Origin: Paraglaciecola polaris LMG 21857
Lineage (GTDB): Bacteria; Pseudomonadota; Gammaproteobacteria; Enterobacterales; Alteromonadaceae
Assembly: GCF_000315055.1 (NCBI RefSeq)
Contig: NZ_BAER01000124.1
Span: 19,768-83,767 of the forward strand
Direction of reading: 5' to 3'
Length of the DNA: 64,000 bases
Both the position numbers and the translations under genes were made by a program. The notes below the pieces were generated by a model. That model worked only from the letters and a program-made list of their open reading frames with translations, did not search any database and was not told where the DNA came from. Positions 1 to 7,959 of this stretch are shown one piece after another (the stretch's first letter is position 1; each line of letters opens with the position of its first letter).

Positions 1-239
1 AATTTAAAGGTGCTATTAGTCGCCCGCATGAATGCCTGCTCGTCGATATTTAACAACTTATGCAAAGTGCGAATTGGCGGTATCGTCGCTTCTCCCACAC
101 CTACTGTGCCGATTTCATCAGACTCCACAAGCGTGATATTTAAGCTTTTCCCAAGCAGCTTGGATAAAGACGCCGCAGCCATCCACCCAGCAGTGCCGCC
201 TCCGGCGATAACAACATTTTGTACTTTTTCGTTATTCAA
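1..239 (-). CDS. Tryptophan-halogenase family flavoprotein, N-terminal part (runs off the left edge)
   Basis: The minus strand encodes a protein whose first 79 residues are inside the window. It carries a Rossmann FAD-binding motif at residues 13-19 (GGGTAGW) and a later GVGEATIPP segment, both typical of flavin-dependent tryptophan halogenases. No in-frame ATG lies nearby, so I take the TTG at 239 as the start. It is transcribed in the same direction as the TonB-dependent receptor upstream. This pairing is common in Alteromonadales and Xanthomonadales sugar-uptake loci, where the halogenase-like protein's true substrate is usually unknown. The C-terminal half, including the catalytic lysine region, lies outside the window, so real halogenase activity cannot be judged. 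Confidence 0.85.
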   Translation of the reverse strand, partial: MNNEKVQNVVIAGGGTAGWMAAASLSKLLGKSLNITLVESDEIGTVGVGEATIPPIRTLHKLLNIDEQAFMRATNSTFK

Positions 240-299
240 GACGATACCTCGACATACATATGATTGAACAATTACTGTTCTACTTATTCTAATATAACC

Positions 300-331
300 A
301 AAAAACAAGCCGCGAGATATCGCGGCTTGTT
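300..331 (-). terminator. Rho-independent terminator after the TonB-dependent receptor
   Basis: An 11-bp inverted repeat (AACAAGCCGCG at 304-314 and CGCGGCTTGTT at 321-331) with a 6-nt loop is followed in the minus direction by a run of T (A at 300-305 on the plus strand). It lies just past the receptor stop codon at 371. It separates the receptor from the halogenase-like gene, which must then have its own promoter or depend on read-through. Confidence 0.8.
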
Positions 332-370
332 GGGTGCCGATAACGTCGGCTCAGGACACACACACTTTAT

Positions 371-3300
371 TTAAAATGTATAACGCGCACCTAGGGCGTA
401 ACGCGCGCCAAGTTGTTCCAAATTCCACAACTGGGCTGACGTACGACCGTGGCGACGGCTGTTCTCTTCGGTAATGTTAATCCCTTCGAGGAATACCGAT
501 AAATCATCATTTACTTGATACGACACGTTAAAATCGATTTGCGAGTACGACTCAGTAAAGCCAGGCTCATTCACGTACTGGCTCGTTGTATCAAGGAACT
601 TGTCACGCCAGTTATAGGCGATACGTCCTTGCCATCCCTCTTTTTCGTACATAACAACTAGGTTAGCAGTATCACTCAAGCCCACAAGCGCGAACTGAGT
701 CACTGACGGATCCGCTGTCGTGTCATAACTAACGTCACCATTCACCGTCGTATAGTTTGCCTGAACACCAAAGCCGGTCTCACCGAAGAAATGCTGAGCA
801 GCGAGCTCAAAACCATAAATATTCGCACTCTTGTTATTAATCGGTTTGGCGTTAATAAACGTTAGCAAAGGGTCATCTTCATTGGGCAATACATCATATT
901 GAGCCTCAAACTGTTCAATCGTCAACGAGTCATAAGCGATGTTGTTTTCCATAGCGGCAACCATGTTAAACAAATTAGTGTCCGTCAATGGCTGACCAAT
1001 GCGCTCAAGTTCCGCAGCTGCAGCTTGTGCTCGTGGACCCGCGGTGGCATCCCGTAAACCGAAAATGCTTTCTTCGACCTGCTCGTTACCAATGAAGTTT
1101 TTCACGCGTTTGTCGTAGAAACCAACCGAAACATAACTGGTATCCTCGAAATAGTATTCAACCGAGAGATCTAAGTTATCAGACTCCAGCGGCACCAAGG
1201 TTGGGTTCCCCGAACTGGCAGTTGCGGTTGCCCCTTGCGTAATCAAAGTTGGGCCGCTTGGCGTGCCCACAGAGGAAGCCGCACTCAAATTATTGTAAGT
1301 AGGACGTGCAATGGTTTTACTGTATGACACCCTTGCCTTAACACCATCCATGACTTCAATATCGAAATCTAAGCTAGGCAGAACATGATCGTAATCAGAG
1401 CTTACCGATACATCTTGGCTTTCTGCGCCAAAACGCACGTTAAAGTCATTGTTACCTTCCCACGCAATACCATTGGGTAAACTGATATTAGCAATCGATT
1501 TCGATTCTGTGTTCTCGTAACGTACACCGGCTAATATGTTATATGGACGTCCGCCTAACTCACCGTCTAGTTCAAATTCAACGTAGGCTGCGAAGATATC
1601 TTCTTCAATAGTGCGGTTAGTGGCAAACGGGTTGTCAGCTTCAAACGCAAAGCCGTATTCTTGAGCCGCAAAAGCACCAACTTGTGCGACACTGCCGGTA
1701 AAGCCCTGACTGAAAATACCGTTTGTGTTGTAGTCATCAAACTCATCAGCGAAACTAAATGGCGTTAAATAATCAGCCGGTAATTCACCAGGATTTTCAA
1801 TACCCCAGTTGCCCATGGTACGACGAGTAAGTGCTTGTAATGACGTGCTTTCCATCGAACGCGATTCAACACCAAAGTTAATGCCGCCATCGTCGAATGA
1901 ATATTCACCGTCTAAGCGAAATTGGGTAATATCGGTGCGCTGTGAATTAAAATTCATATCTAAGATCGCAGTACCCACATCGTCTTGGTCAAGTACACCG
2001 TTTGGATTCAAGTTACCGCGAGCGGCATCGTCGAAATCCACCGTCATGATAGGGAACTCACCAGAGAAATCCGCACCTTGACCACGGTTTACGTTTGCGC
2101 CTAAGCCTAAGTTTGTCCACGTACCATATGGCGCATCAGGGCGACCTTCTGCAGATGAATCGTGGGCATCAAAAAACATCACTAAACTGTCGTTTACATG
2201 ATATTCGAGGTTCAAACCAATCGATTTGTTTTCGTTAACCTGATTACGCTCTTGTATTGCCAAGCCTAAATCGCGTGGTAATAAGTCACGGCGCTCTTGC
2301 TCAATCAAAATGGGCGTTTTAACCGTTTCATCATCAAAGGTTAACTCAGAGAAATAACCGTCATCCATCCAAATTGATTGCTCCGCTCGCGCTTCAAACA
2401 AATCCTGCTTTGAATAGGTATAATCTAGTGTTGCGGTAAAGTCTTCTGTCGGCGCATACTGGAATGTCAGTTGAGCATTGGTACGCTTACGCTCGCGATC
2501 AGCGATGGAGTAACGTAAATCAGAAGGGATCGCGAACAACTGGCCATCTGCGGGGCCATTATTGACGACCACGGCTGGGCCATTAAAGCCAGGTAAGCTC
2601 GGATCCGTCTGGTTCGGTGTTTGCGGAATAGTGCCTTCATAAGGATTTACGCGCCACTCGTTGACAAATGCGCCAACCGCTGAACTGTCACGTTCCTGCA
2701 CACTGGCAGATAGCGATACACCAAAAATGCCATCGTCATCCACAAAATTAAAGAAACCTGATACTTCAGGTGTCACGTCATCCCCCACACGATTTGTGGT
2801 GTCCATTAATGCTTTAGCGCCAACTGAGCCGGTGAAGCCACTTTCCAGTGCATCCAGAGGACGAGCAGTTTTAATATTAACCGTTGCCCCAATACCACCG
2901 GTGGCAATACTCGCTCGGCCGGTTTTATAAACTTCTACACCGCGCACACTTTCTGAAGCCAAATCAGCGAAGTCAAAGGCACGAGAATTTGGCGTTCCTC
3001 CTCCTCCAGGTATAGCAGCCGCCGGCATAGCTCGACCATTCAAGGTCACCATATTAAAGTCAGGACCAAAACCACGAGCGGTAATCTGGCTTCCTTCACC
3101 ATTACTACGACTAATAGAAATACCGGTAATACGCTGCAGCGATTCCGCTAAATTGGTGTCTGGAAATTTACCAATATCTTCAGCAGAAATTGCATCAACC
3201 ACCCCTGCTGAGTCTCGTTTGATACCCATGGACTCTTGGATACTTGAGCGCATACCTCGGACCTGAATGACTTCGAGATCACTTGCCGTTTCCTGTGCAA

Positions 3301-3391
3301 CGGCAATGACAGGCGCAAGTACAGCGCTTCCTAGCAGTATCGAAATACTCCTAGTCAACAGAGATTTATTGAATTTCGCGTATGTGTTCAT
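371..3391 (-). CDS. TonB-dependent outer membrane receptor (carbohydrate-type)
   Basis: This 1006-residue outer membrane receptor takes up a ligand, probably a sugar or oligosaccharide, using TonB energy. It has a signal peptide of about 32 residues ending at AVAQ, a plug domain (VIQVRGMRSSIQ, the NLAESLQRITGISI segment and ITARGFGPDFNMVTLNG), a long beta-barrel and a C-terminal ARYTF ending in an aromatic residue, as barrel proteins do. The length and the RGM..S box fit the large carbohydrate receptors of Alteromonadales and Caulobacter. The start has AAGGACG 8 nt upstream. A LacI-type operator lies about 220 bp upstream and a terminator follows. The halogenase-like neighbour and a co-regulated gluconokinase support a sugar or sugar-acid role, but the ligand cannot be read from the sequence. 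Confidence 0.93.
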   Translation of the reverse strand: MNTYAKFNKSLLTRSISILLGSAVLAPVIAVAQETASDLEVIQVRGMRSSIQESMGIKRDSAGVVDAISAEDIGKFPDTNLAESLQRITGISISRSNGEGSQITARGFGPDFNMVTLNGRAMPAAAIPGGGGTPNSRAFDFADLASESVRGVEVYKTGRASIATGGIGATVNIKTARPLDALESGFTGSVGAKALMDTTNRVGDDVTPEVSGFFNFVDDDGIFGVSLSASVQERDSSAVGAFVNEWRVNPYEGTIPQTPNQTDPSLPGFNGPAVVVNNGPADGQLFAIPSDLRYSIADRERKRTNAQLTFQYAPTEDFTATLDYTYSKQDLFEARAEQSIWMDDGYFSELTFDDETVKTPILIEQERRDLLPRDLGLAIQERNQVNENKSIGLNLEYHVNDSLVMFFDAHDSSAEGRPDAPYGTWTNLGLGANVNRGQGADFSGEFPIMTVDFDDAARGNLNPNGVLDQDDVGTAILDMNFNSQRTDITQFRLDGEYSFDDGGINFGVESRSMESTSLQALTRRTMGNWGIENPGELPADYLTPFSFADEFDDYNTNGIFSQGFTGSVAQVGAFAAQEYGFAFEADNPFATNRTIEEDIFAAYVEFELDGELGGRPYNILAGVRYENTESKSIANISLPNGIAWEGNNDFNVRFGAESQDVSVSSDYDHVLPSLDFDIEVMDGVKARVSYSKTIARPTYNNLSAASSVGTPSGPTLITQGATATASSGNPTLVPLESDNLDLSVEYYFEDTSYVSVGFYDKRVKNFIGNEQVEESIFGLRDATAGPRAQAAAAELERIGQPLTDTNLFNMVAAMENNIAYDSLTIEQFEAQYDVLPNEDDPLLTFINAKPINNKSANIYGFELAAQHFFGETGFGVQANYTTVNGDVSYDTTADPSVTQFALVGLSDTANLVVMYEKEGWQGRIAYNWRDKFLDTTSQYVNEPGFTESYSQIDFNVSYQVNDDLSVFLEGINITEENSRRHGRTSAQLWNLEQLGARYALGARYTF

Positions 3392-4073
3392 AATTGTGCG
3401 TCCTTTGTGTTTCTATTAATGAGTAAAGTTATGTGAAAAACCATACAAATTTGAAATAAGCGTAAATATAATTCAGCTATTTCATGCTCACTATGACTAA
3501 GAAACGCGTCACGTAAATGCATTGTGCGGCTAAATACTGCGTGGTAATACGCATCTCACCGGCATTTTTCGATATGCGATTCACTTGTTACTTAGAGGCT
3601 GACCCACACCAATGTAAACGTTTTCATCATGCTAAGATTATTTTAACAATTCGTCAACATTTTTACCTTTCGAAGTTTTGAAGCACCTGCTCATTACAAC
3701 AAGATAATGAAATGTTACAAATAGATTAATGTAATTACTTCAAAGGTAGGTATCACAAAATCGGTTAATCATAAGACAAATTCGGCGCCGAAAAAGCCAA
3801 TAACACCGTAAAGAGCTTTAATATAAGGGTTTTCATGGACATTTATATTTTATGAAATAAACGATTTTTATGATAAAGAAATGAATAATGTTAAAAATAT
3901 GCCAAAGGGTCAGGTGAAAAACAGGCTGAAATCTCATCATTTAAATTAACATATTTAATCATTAAAATTAGATATAGGTAAAATAACAACCGACCAAGGG
4001 ACCCTTCGGACACAACTTAAGCTGAAAACGAAAACATAAGCAAAGCATTTTCAGTGATAACTTAAGATAAAAA
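3392..4073. other. 682-bp AT-rich intergenic region upstream of the TonB receptor
   Basis: I see no convincing gene here. It holds the receptor's upstream region, the LacI-type operator at 3613-3626, and a pair of inverted segments (ACCTTTCGAAGT at 3665-3676 and ACTTCAAAGGT at 3737-3747) that could pair or bind a regulator. The 3800-4000 part is very AT-rich and without clear motifs. The gluconokinase 3' end lies at 4074, and I do not see a strong terminator after it. Confidence 0.6.
3613..3626. promoter_or_regulatory. LacI-family operator upstream of the TonB receptor
   Basis: TGTAAACGTTTTCA is a near-perfect 14-bp palindrome with the central CG and flanking AAA/TTT expected of LacI/GalR-family operators. 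It lies about 222 bp upstream of the receptor start. A second copy with the same core lies upstream of the gluconokinase at 4731-4744. No lacI-type gene is in the window, so the regulator must be encoded elsewhere. Confidence 0.6.
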
Positions 4074-4595
4074 CTAAAGGGCAAAGGCTTGATTCAATAA
4101 GGCAATGCTGGTGGTAGTCAGCGTTTCTGGACTTTGCTGCAAATCTAACGTGAAAATATCAGGCTCGTTTTCAGGTAACTGTAACGCTGAAAATTGACTA
4201 GTTAACACAGAGCTCGGCAAAACATGTCCATCTCGTGAATTCATTCGCTGGCTTATGAGATCTTTATCGCCATGAAGTAAAATAAAAATTGAATGATATC
4301 CTAACTCACGAAGACGCTGTCGATGCTCACGACGAAGTCCTGGATAAGCGAGAACTGTTGGCGGCTGAAGATTTTGACACAAAAAAACCGTTATGCGATT
4401 AATCCAAGACTCACGTATTTCTTCTGTTAAAGGCAGGTTTTGTTGAATTCTTTTTTTTGCTTGCTCACAGTGAAAATCATCAGCTTCTAGAAACCTATAG
4501 TCGAAGTGCTTTGCTAACCTTGTGGCTAAACTCGATTTACCACAACCACTCACACCCATAATGACCACCAAGGGGGGAGTATTTGGCTTTATCAT
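4074..4595 (-). CDS. gntK: Gluconokinase (GntK-type P-loop kinase)
   Basis: This predicted enzyme phosphorylates D-gluconate with ATP to 6-phosphogluconate in the cytoplasm. It has a P-loop GVSGCGKS at residues 14-21, the substrate-region DDFH motif, an RREHRQRLRE segment and SQFSALQLPENE near the C-terminus, all in family order. I chose the ATG at 4595 because AGGAGG lies just upstream, although the frame stays open to 4619; this gives 173 residues, normal for GntK. Some usually conserved spots differ: the ACSALK-like segment reads AYPGLR, and the usual HF(M) region is HVLP. A LacI-type operator lies 136 bp upstream. Another small hydroxy-acid kinase of the same family is possible but less likely. 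Confidence 0.82.
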   Translation of the reverse strand: MIKPNTPPLVVIMGVSGCGKSSLATRLAKHFDYRFLEADDFHCEQAKKRIQQNLPLTEEIRESWINRITVFLCQNLQPPTVLAYPGLRREHRQRLRELGYHSIFILLHGDKDLISQRMNSRDGHVLPSSVLTSQFSALQLPENEPDIFTLDLQQSPETLTTTSIALLNQAFAL

Positions 4596-4730
4596 TTGTC
4601 CTCCTAAGGGTATTAGCACATCCCTCTAAAAAATATTATTTATGATATTTTTCAAATATTTACGTTAAATCAATATGAAATTAATTACTGGCTAATGCTG
4701 ATAAACCAGAGCAATTTGACAGACCACGCA

Positions 4731-4744
4731 AGAAAACGTTTTCA
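4731..4744. promoter_or_regulatory. LacI-family operator upstream of gluconokinase
   Basis: AGAAAACGTTTTCA contains the perfect 12-bp palindrome GAAAACGTTTTC at 4732-4743. It shares its core with the operator at 3613-3626 and sits in the gap between the solute-binding protein gene and the gluconokinase. This suggests one LacI-type regulator for kinase and receptor. Confidence 0.6.
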
Positions 4745-4780
4745 ATAAAAGTGTAGCGCAAGAAGCTAATGAACGCGCTC

Positions 4781-5668
4781 CTATTGCGATTCAATTAACC
4801 GAATAAAAGTGTGATCAATACTTTCTTTGCTGCCGTCTAAAGTGATGCGCTCAAATGCTTGATTGAATTTATCCATCCAGGCTCGACCATCAGGATAAGA
4901 TTTTGAAATGATGAAATGCAGTGAAACTCGTTCTATATCGCCGGGCAGCACGCGTAATTTACTATCGGTTAAACGCGTATTGGTTAATTCATTTAATGAT
5001 ACATAACTGTTAGTCAGCCCGGCATCGCTCCATCCCCGTTGTACATGGCCGATACACCCAGCACCATCGAGCACACGATTAATTTTCAGGTCGAGCTGCT
5101 CAATGACACCGCCTGCAACAAAATCATCTGTGTAACCATAGGGAAGACATAACCGTTTATTTTTCAGTTGTTTAATATCCGTTATATTTGAAGCTTTACT
5201 AACAAAAAAACGCACAGGAATGTAATTTATAGGGGTAGAAAAGAAATATTTACCAGCTCGTTCGGGGGAATATACATAAGGAAATGTGCCTAAAAATCGT
5301 TGTTCTTCGGTCCACATCTGACCGCGGCTCCAAGGCAAAATATAAATATCGACCTTGTGGCCCATTTCAATAAAAGTCCGCGTTACCAATGCTTGGGACC
5401 ACCCTCCCTGAGGTAAGCTGGCAGAAACAAAAGGATAATAGCCTTGCCCTGTAGCCAATCTGATGCGCTGATCTGTTGCTTTTAAAGGAGGAGGGATTGA
5501 ACCAACTTCATCGGGGAAAATGACCCGAGCCTCCTTCAGCTCAGATGGATATTGAGCGTTTGGGTAACTAGGACTGTCAAACGCACTGACAGGGCCAGCG
5601 TAACTGAGCCACGTAATCAACAAAGACGACAATACCCCAGTGATATACTGCAGTTCCTTGGCTACCAT
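4781..5668 (-). CDS. Periplasmic solute-binding protein of the SBP_bac_3 (amino-acid-type) fold
   Basis: This 295-residue exported protein resembles the substrate-binding proteins of polar amino-acid ABC transporters. It has an N-terminal signal sequence ending near AGPVSA, a mature start with RIRLATGQGYYPFV (the typical first strand) and later WSRG and GTFPYVYSPER segments. Two cysteines (in KRLCLPYG and GAGCIGHV) could form a disulfide. No permease or ATPase gene is next to it, so it may be an orphan sensor-type binding protein, as many Alteromonadales and Shewanella homologues of this subgroup are. The gspB end lies 119 bp away in the same direction. The ligand is unknown. Confidence 0.75.
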   Translation of the reverse strand: MVAKELQYITGVLSSLLITWLSYAGPVSAFDSPSYPNAQYPSELKEARVIFPDEVGSIPPPLKATDQRIRLATGQGYYPFVSASLPQGGWSQALVTRTFIEMGHKVDIYILPWSRGQMWTEEQRFLGTFPYVYSPERAGKYFFSTPINYIPVRFFVSKASNITDIKQLKNKRLCLPYGYTDDFVAGGVIEQLDLKINRVLDGAGCIGHVQRGWSDAGLTNSYVSLNELTNTRLTDSKLRVLPGDIERVSLHFIISKSYPDGRAWMDKFNQAFERITLDGSKESIDHTFIRLIESQ

Positions 5669-5787
5669 GTCTCAGGAATATCCATAATCGCGTAAAATCC
5701 GATGAGCAATACACGCATTATGCATATTAAATCACCAAGTTTCATACCCTCGATCATTTAACACAGGTGGTCTGCGGTGTTAAATAT

Positions 5788-6813
5788 TTACCACTCACTA
5801 AGTGCAGACATGCTAAAAGTTTGCCCTTGAAAATTAAGAATAACGTGTTGTTGCTCTATGTGTTCGATGCGCACTTTGTCGTCAATCATGTCGCCTTCGC
5901 GCAGCCTTCTGCCGTTAACTTCCACCCAACGTTCCTGCTCTGACGACGCATACATATGCATCGAAAATATCATAGGGGGCAGTCGCGTGAGCACCCAGGC
6001 AGGAAGCTGGTCGATACGAGGGGTATCTTCGTTCTTCGTTTGTGTAGCGGTAAAAGGCTTATCCGGTTCGTTGTCCAATTCAGTGATTGCTTTTTCAAAG
6101 CGTCTCATCAGATCAGCAGAAATTTGCGGACGGGGTTCGGAAATCTTTATGTTTGTCGCTTCATTATCCTTCGCTGTACTTGCAATTTTGGCCGGTTCTA
6201 TTTCCACCGGCAGCGAGTTTGCTTCGCTGGGCAATGCTGCGTCAACCTGTTGTAACGCATCTTTCGGCACTGGCAGTACTGATTTTGCTGGCACCGCTTG
6301 CTCGGATGCACCGACTACACGACTTTCACTTTTAGACTTGCTACTCTGCACGTCGCTAGCAGTCATCTTGTGTTGTGGCCCATCAAATTTAGCCAGCCAA
6401 GTGGGTGCAATGGCTGCCCCCCAACCTAATACTAACCCCACACATATCACCACAAAACCTAGCACCACAGGCTTAGCATAATATTGCCAACGAGAAGGCA
6501 GCGCTTGTACTGAGGGTAAGAACAAACTGCGATTAAACTGATCTGATACAGCGACATCGGCTCCATGTGCGCCTAAGCGATCACTTTCTAACAATTTTTG
6601 CGTCTGTGACTTTTGTACTCTCGGTTGATCGATTCCCACGGTTTGCGCAGGGTCGATTTCTACCTGTTGCACTCCCATCTCCCCCAACCCAGCGACCATT
6701 TCAATACTGGTCACTAACCCAGATTTACGAATTTTAATCGGACCATTTTGTTTAGTAATTTTGACAATCACCATGCCAGGCAACAGGTCGCCTATGTTCA
6801 CGATATTATCCAT
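5788..6813 (-). CDS. gspB: Type II secretion protein GspB with an extra N-terminal domain
   Basis: GspB works with GspA in the inner membrane to help the type II secretin reach or assemble in the outer membrane. The C-terminal part (about 265-341) matches the GspB periplasmic domain: LPAWVLTRLPPMIFSMHMY followed by RWVEVNGRRLREGD. One membrane span is at about 113-135, and a low-complexity periplasmic linker follows. Unusually, residues 1-60 (GDLLPGMVIVKI, GLVTS, LGEMGVQQVEID) look like the DUF3391-type domain found at the N-terminus of HD-GYP proteins. The start has GGGAGG 8 nt upstream. The gene overlaps the end of gspA by 8 bp, so the two are translationally coupled. The rest of the gsp operon is not in the window. 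Confidence 0.88.
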   Translation of the reverse strand: MDNIVNIGDLLPGMVIVKITKQNGPIKIRKSGLVTSIEMVAGLGEMGVQQVEIDPAQTVGIDQPRVQKSQTQKLLESDRLGAHGADVAVSDQFNRSLFLPSVQALPSRWQYYAKPVVLGFVVICVGLVLGWGAAIAPTWLAKFDGPQHKMTASDVQSSKSKSESRVVGASEQAVPAKSVLPVPKDALQQVDAALPSEANSLPVEIEPAKIASTAKDNEATNIKISEPRPQISADLMRRFEKAITELDNEPDKPFTATQTKNEDTPRIDQLPAWVLTRLPPMIFSMHMYASSEQERWVEVNGRRLREGDMIDDKVRIEHIEQQHVILNFQGQTFSMSALSEW

Positions 6814-7717
6814 ACCAACTGCCTCCCAAAAAACCTAGACCTAAGGCAATAACAAACAGGGAGATGAATATCAGCGTTCGACGCTTACCTCGTCGCTGAA
6901 CAACGACATCTGTGCCCAAGATTTGCTCTGCGGCAGCATAAAAAATATGCTTTTGTACAACCGGGGCTTGTTTAGTGAAGGTTAATGTTAGTGCGCGGTC
7001 GCAAAGTAAATTAATCACTCTGGGAATACCGCCTGTCACTTGATATACAGCGCCTAATGCACCAGAGCTGAAAACACTGCTATCGCCATTCGCCACACCT
7101 AAACGATGATGAATGTAGGCTTTGACTTCAACCGCACTAAGGGGCAATAAATGATAGCGGGCTGTTATCCGCTGGGCCAATTGACGTAATTCATTGCGTT
7201 TAAGTAACTGCTGCAATTCGGGCTGACCGATCAATACAACTTTAAGCAGCTTTTCACGATTGGTCTCAAGATTGGTCAACAAACGCAGCTGTTCAAGTAC
7301 CTCGGGTAATAAATGCTGGGCTTCATCCACAATTAAAATCGTATTCAGCCCACCATTATGGTTTGTAGCTAGTTTATTGAGAATTAAATCCGTGAAGTAT
7401 TTAAGACTGGCGCGCTCATAATGATATTTAATACTCAGCTCATCACAAATAGTGGCTAACAGTTCAATGGCTGATAAGGTCGGGTTAAGCACCATAGCCA
7501 CTTGGGTATTATCAGGAAGTTGCTGCATTAATTTACGCGAGACCGTGGTCTTTCCTGTCCCGACTTCGCCGGTCAACATCACAAAACCGCCACTTTCACG
7601 CAAACCAAACGTAAGGTGTGCTAAAGCCTCTTTATGCCTAGGGCTCATATATAAGTACGCAGGATTAGGCGCAATGGAAAACGGATTATCTGAAAGTCCG
7701 AAATAATTAAGATACAT
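6806..7717 (-). CDS. gspA: GspA/ExeA-type AAA+ ATPase of type II secretion
   Basis: This inner-membrane ATPase pairs with GspB. It starts with MYLNYFGLSDNPFSIAPNP, the standard ExeA opening, has Walker A GEVGTGKT at residues 50-57 and Walker B ILIVDEAQ at about 127-134, and ends with a single membrane span around 281-300. I prefer the ATG at 7717 over the TTG at 7786 because family members begin at this point; the protein is then 303 residues. Classic ExeA is about 550 residues, with a periplasmic peptidoglycan-binding domain after the span. Here the protein ends right after the span, so that domain is missing. MshM-like ATPases have this short form, but the adjoining gspB favours GspA. Confidence 0.88.
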   Translation of the reverse strand: MYLNYFGLSDNPFSIAPNPAYLYMSPRHKEALAHLTFGLRESGGFVMLTGEVGTGKTTVSRKLMQQLPDNTQVAMVLNPTLSAIELLATICDELSIKYHYERASLKYFTDLILNKLATNHNGGLNTILIVDEAQHLLPEVLEQLRLLTNLETNREKLLKVVLIGQPELQQLLKRNELRQLAQRITARYHLLPLSAVEVKAYIHHRLGVANGDSSVFSSGALGAVYQVTGGIPRVINLLCDRALTLTFTKQAPVVQKHIFYAAAEQILGTDVVVQRRGKRRTLIFISLFVIALGLGFLGGSWYG

Positions 7718-7959
7718 AACAGCGCTTCTAATAGCAGGTTGAGGATAAGCGGAAGATAAACTAACCACTTCAGCGAAACTTGTCAAAGATATGCCCGGCT
7801 TTAGTGAAACAGCGTATGTCCTAACGCTTTGAAGCTACTTAGATTTTCTATTTTTGACTGGTGTAAATCCATCAACAAAAGAAAATTAACCACGATTAGG
7901 AATTTTTGCTACTGACATAAATCAGGCATAATGGGCTGATTTTTCAAATTAAGGTATGT

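Noticed and set aside
1809..2930. Plus-strand ORFs of about 90 residues opposite the TonB receptor
   Set aside because: Shadows of the receptor gene; no ribosome sites and no recognisable domain.
3991..4010. Terminator for gluconokinase around an AAGGGACCCTT palindrome
   Set aside because: The two arms meet with only one base between them, so no proper loop can form, and no T run follows.
5858..6481. 207-residue plus-strand ORF opposite gspB
   Set aside because: It overlaps the GspB linker on the other strand and shows no domain or start signal. GspB has a clear family C-terminus and coupling with gspA.
6806..7717. MshM (MSHA pilus ATPase)
   Set aside because: The length and fold fit, but the coupled downstream gene is gspB and the opening residues are closer to GspA/ExeA; no msh genes are present.
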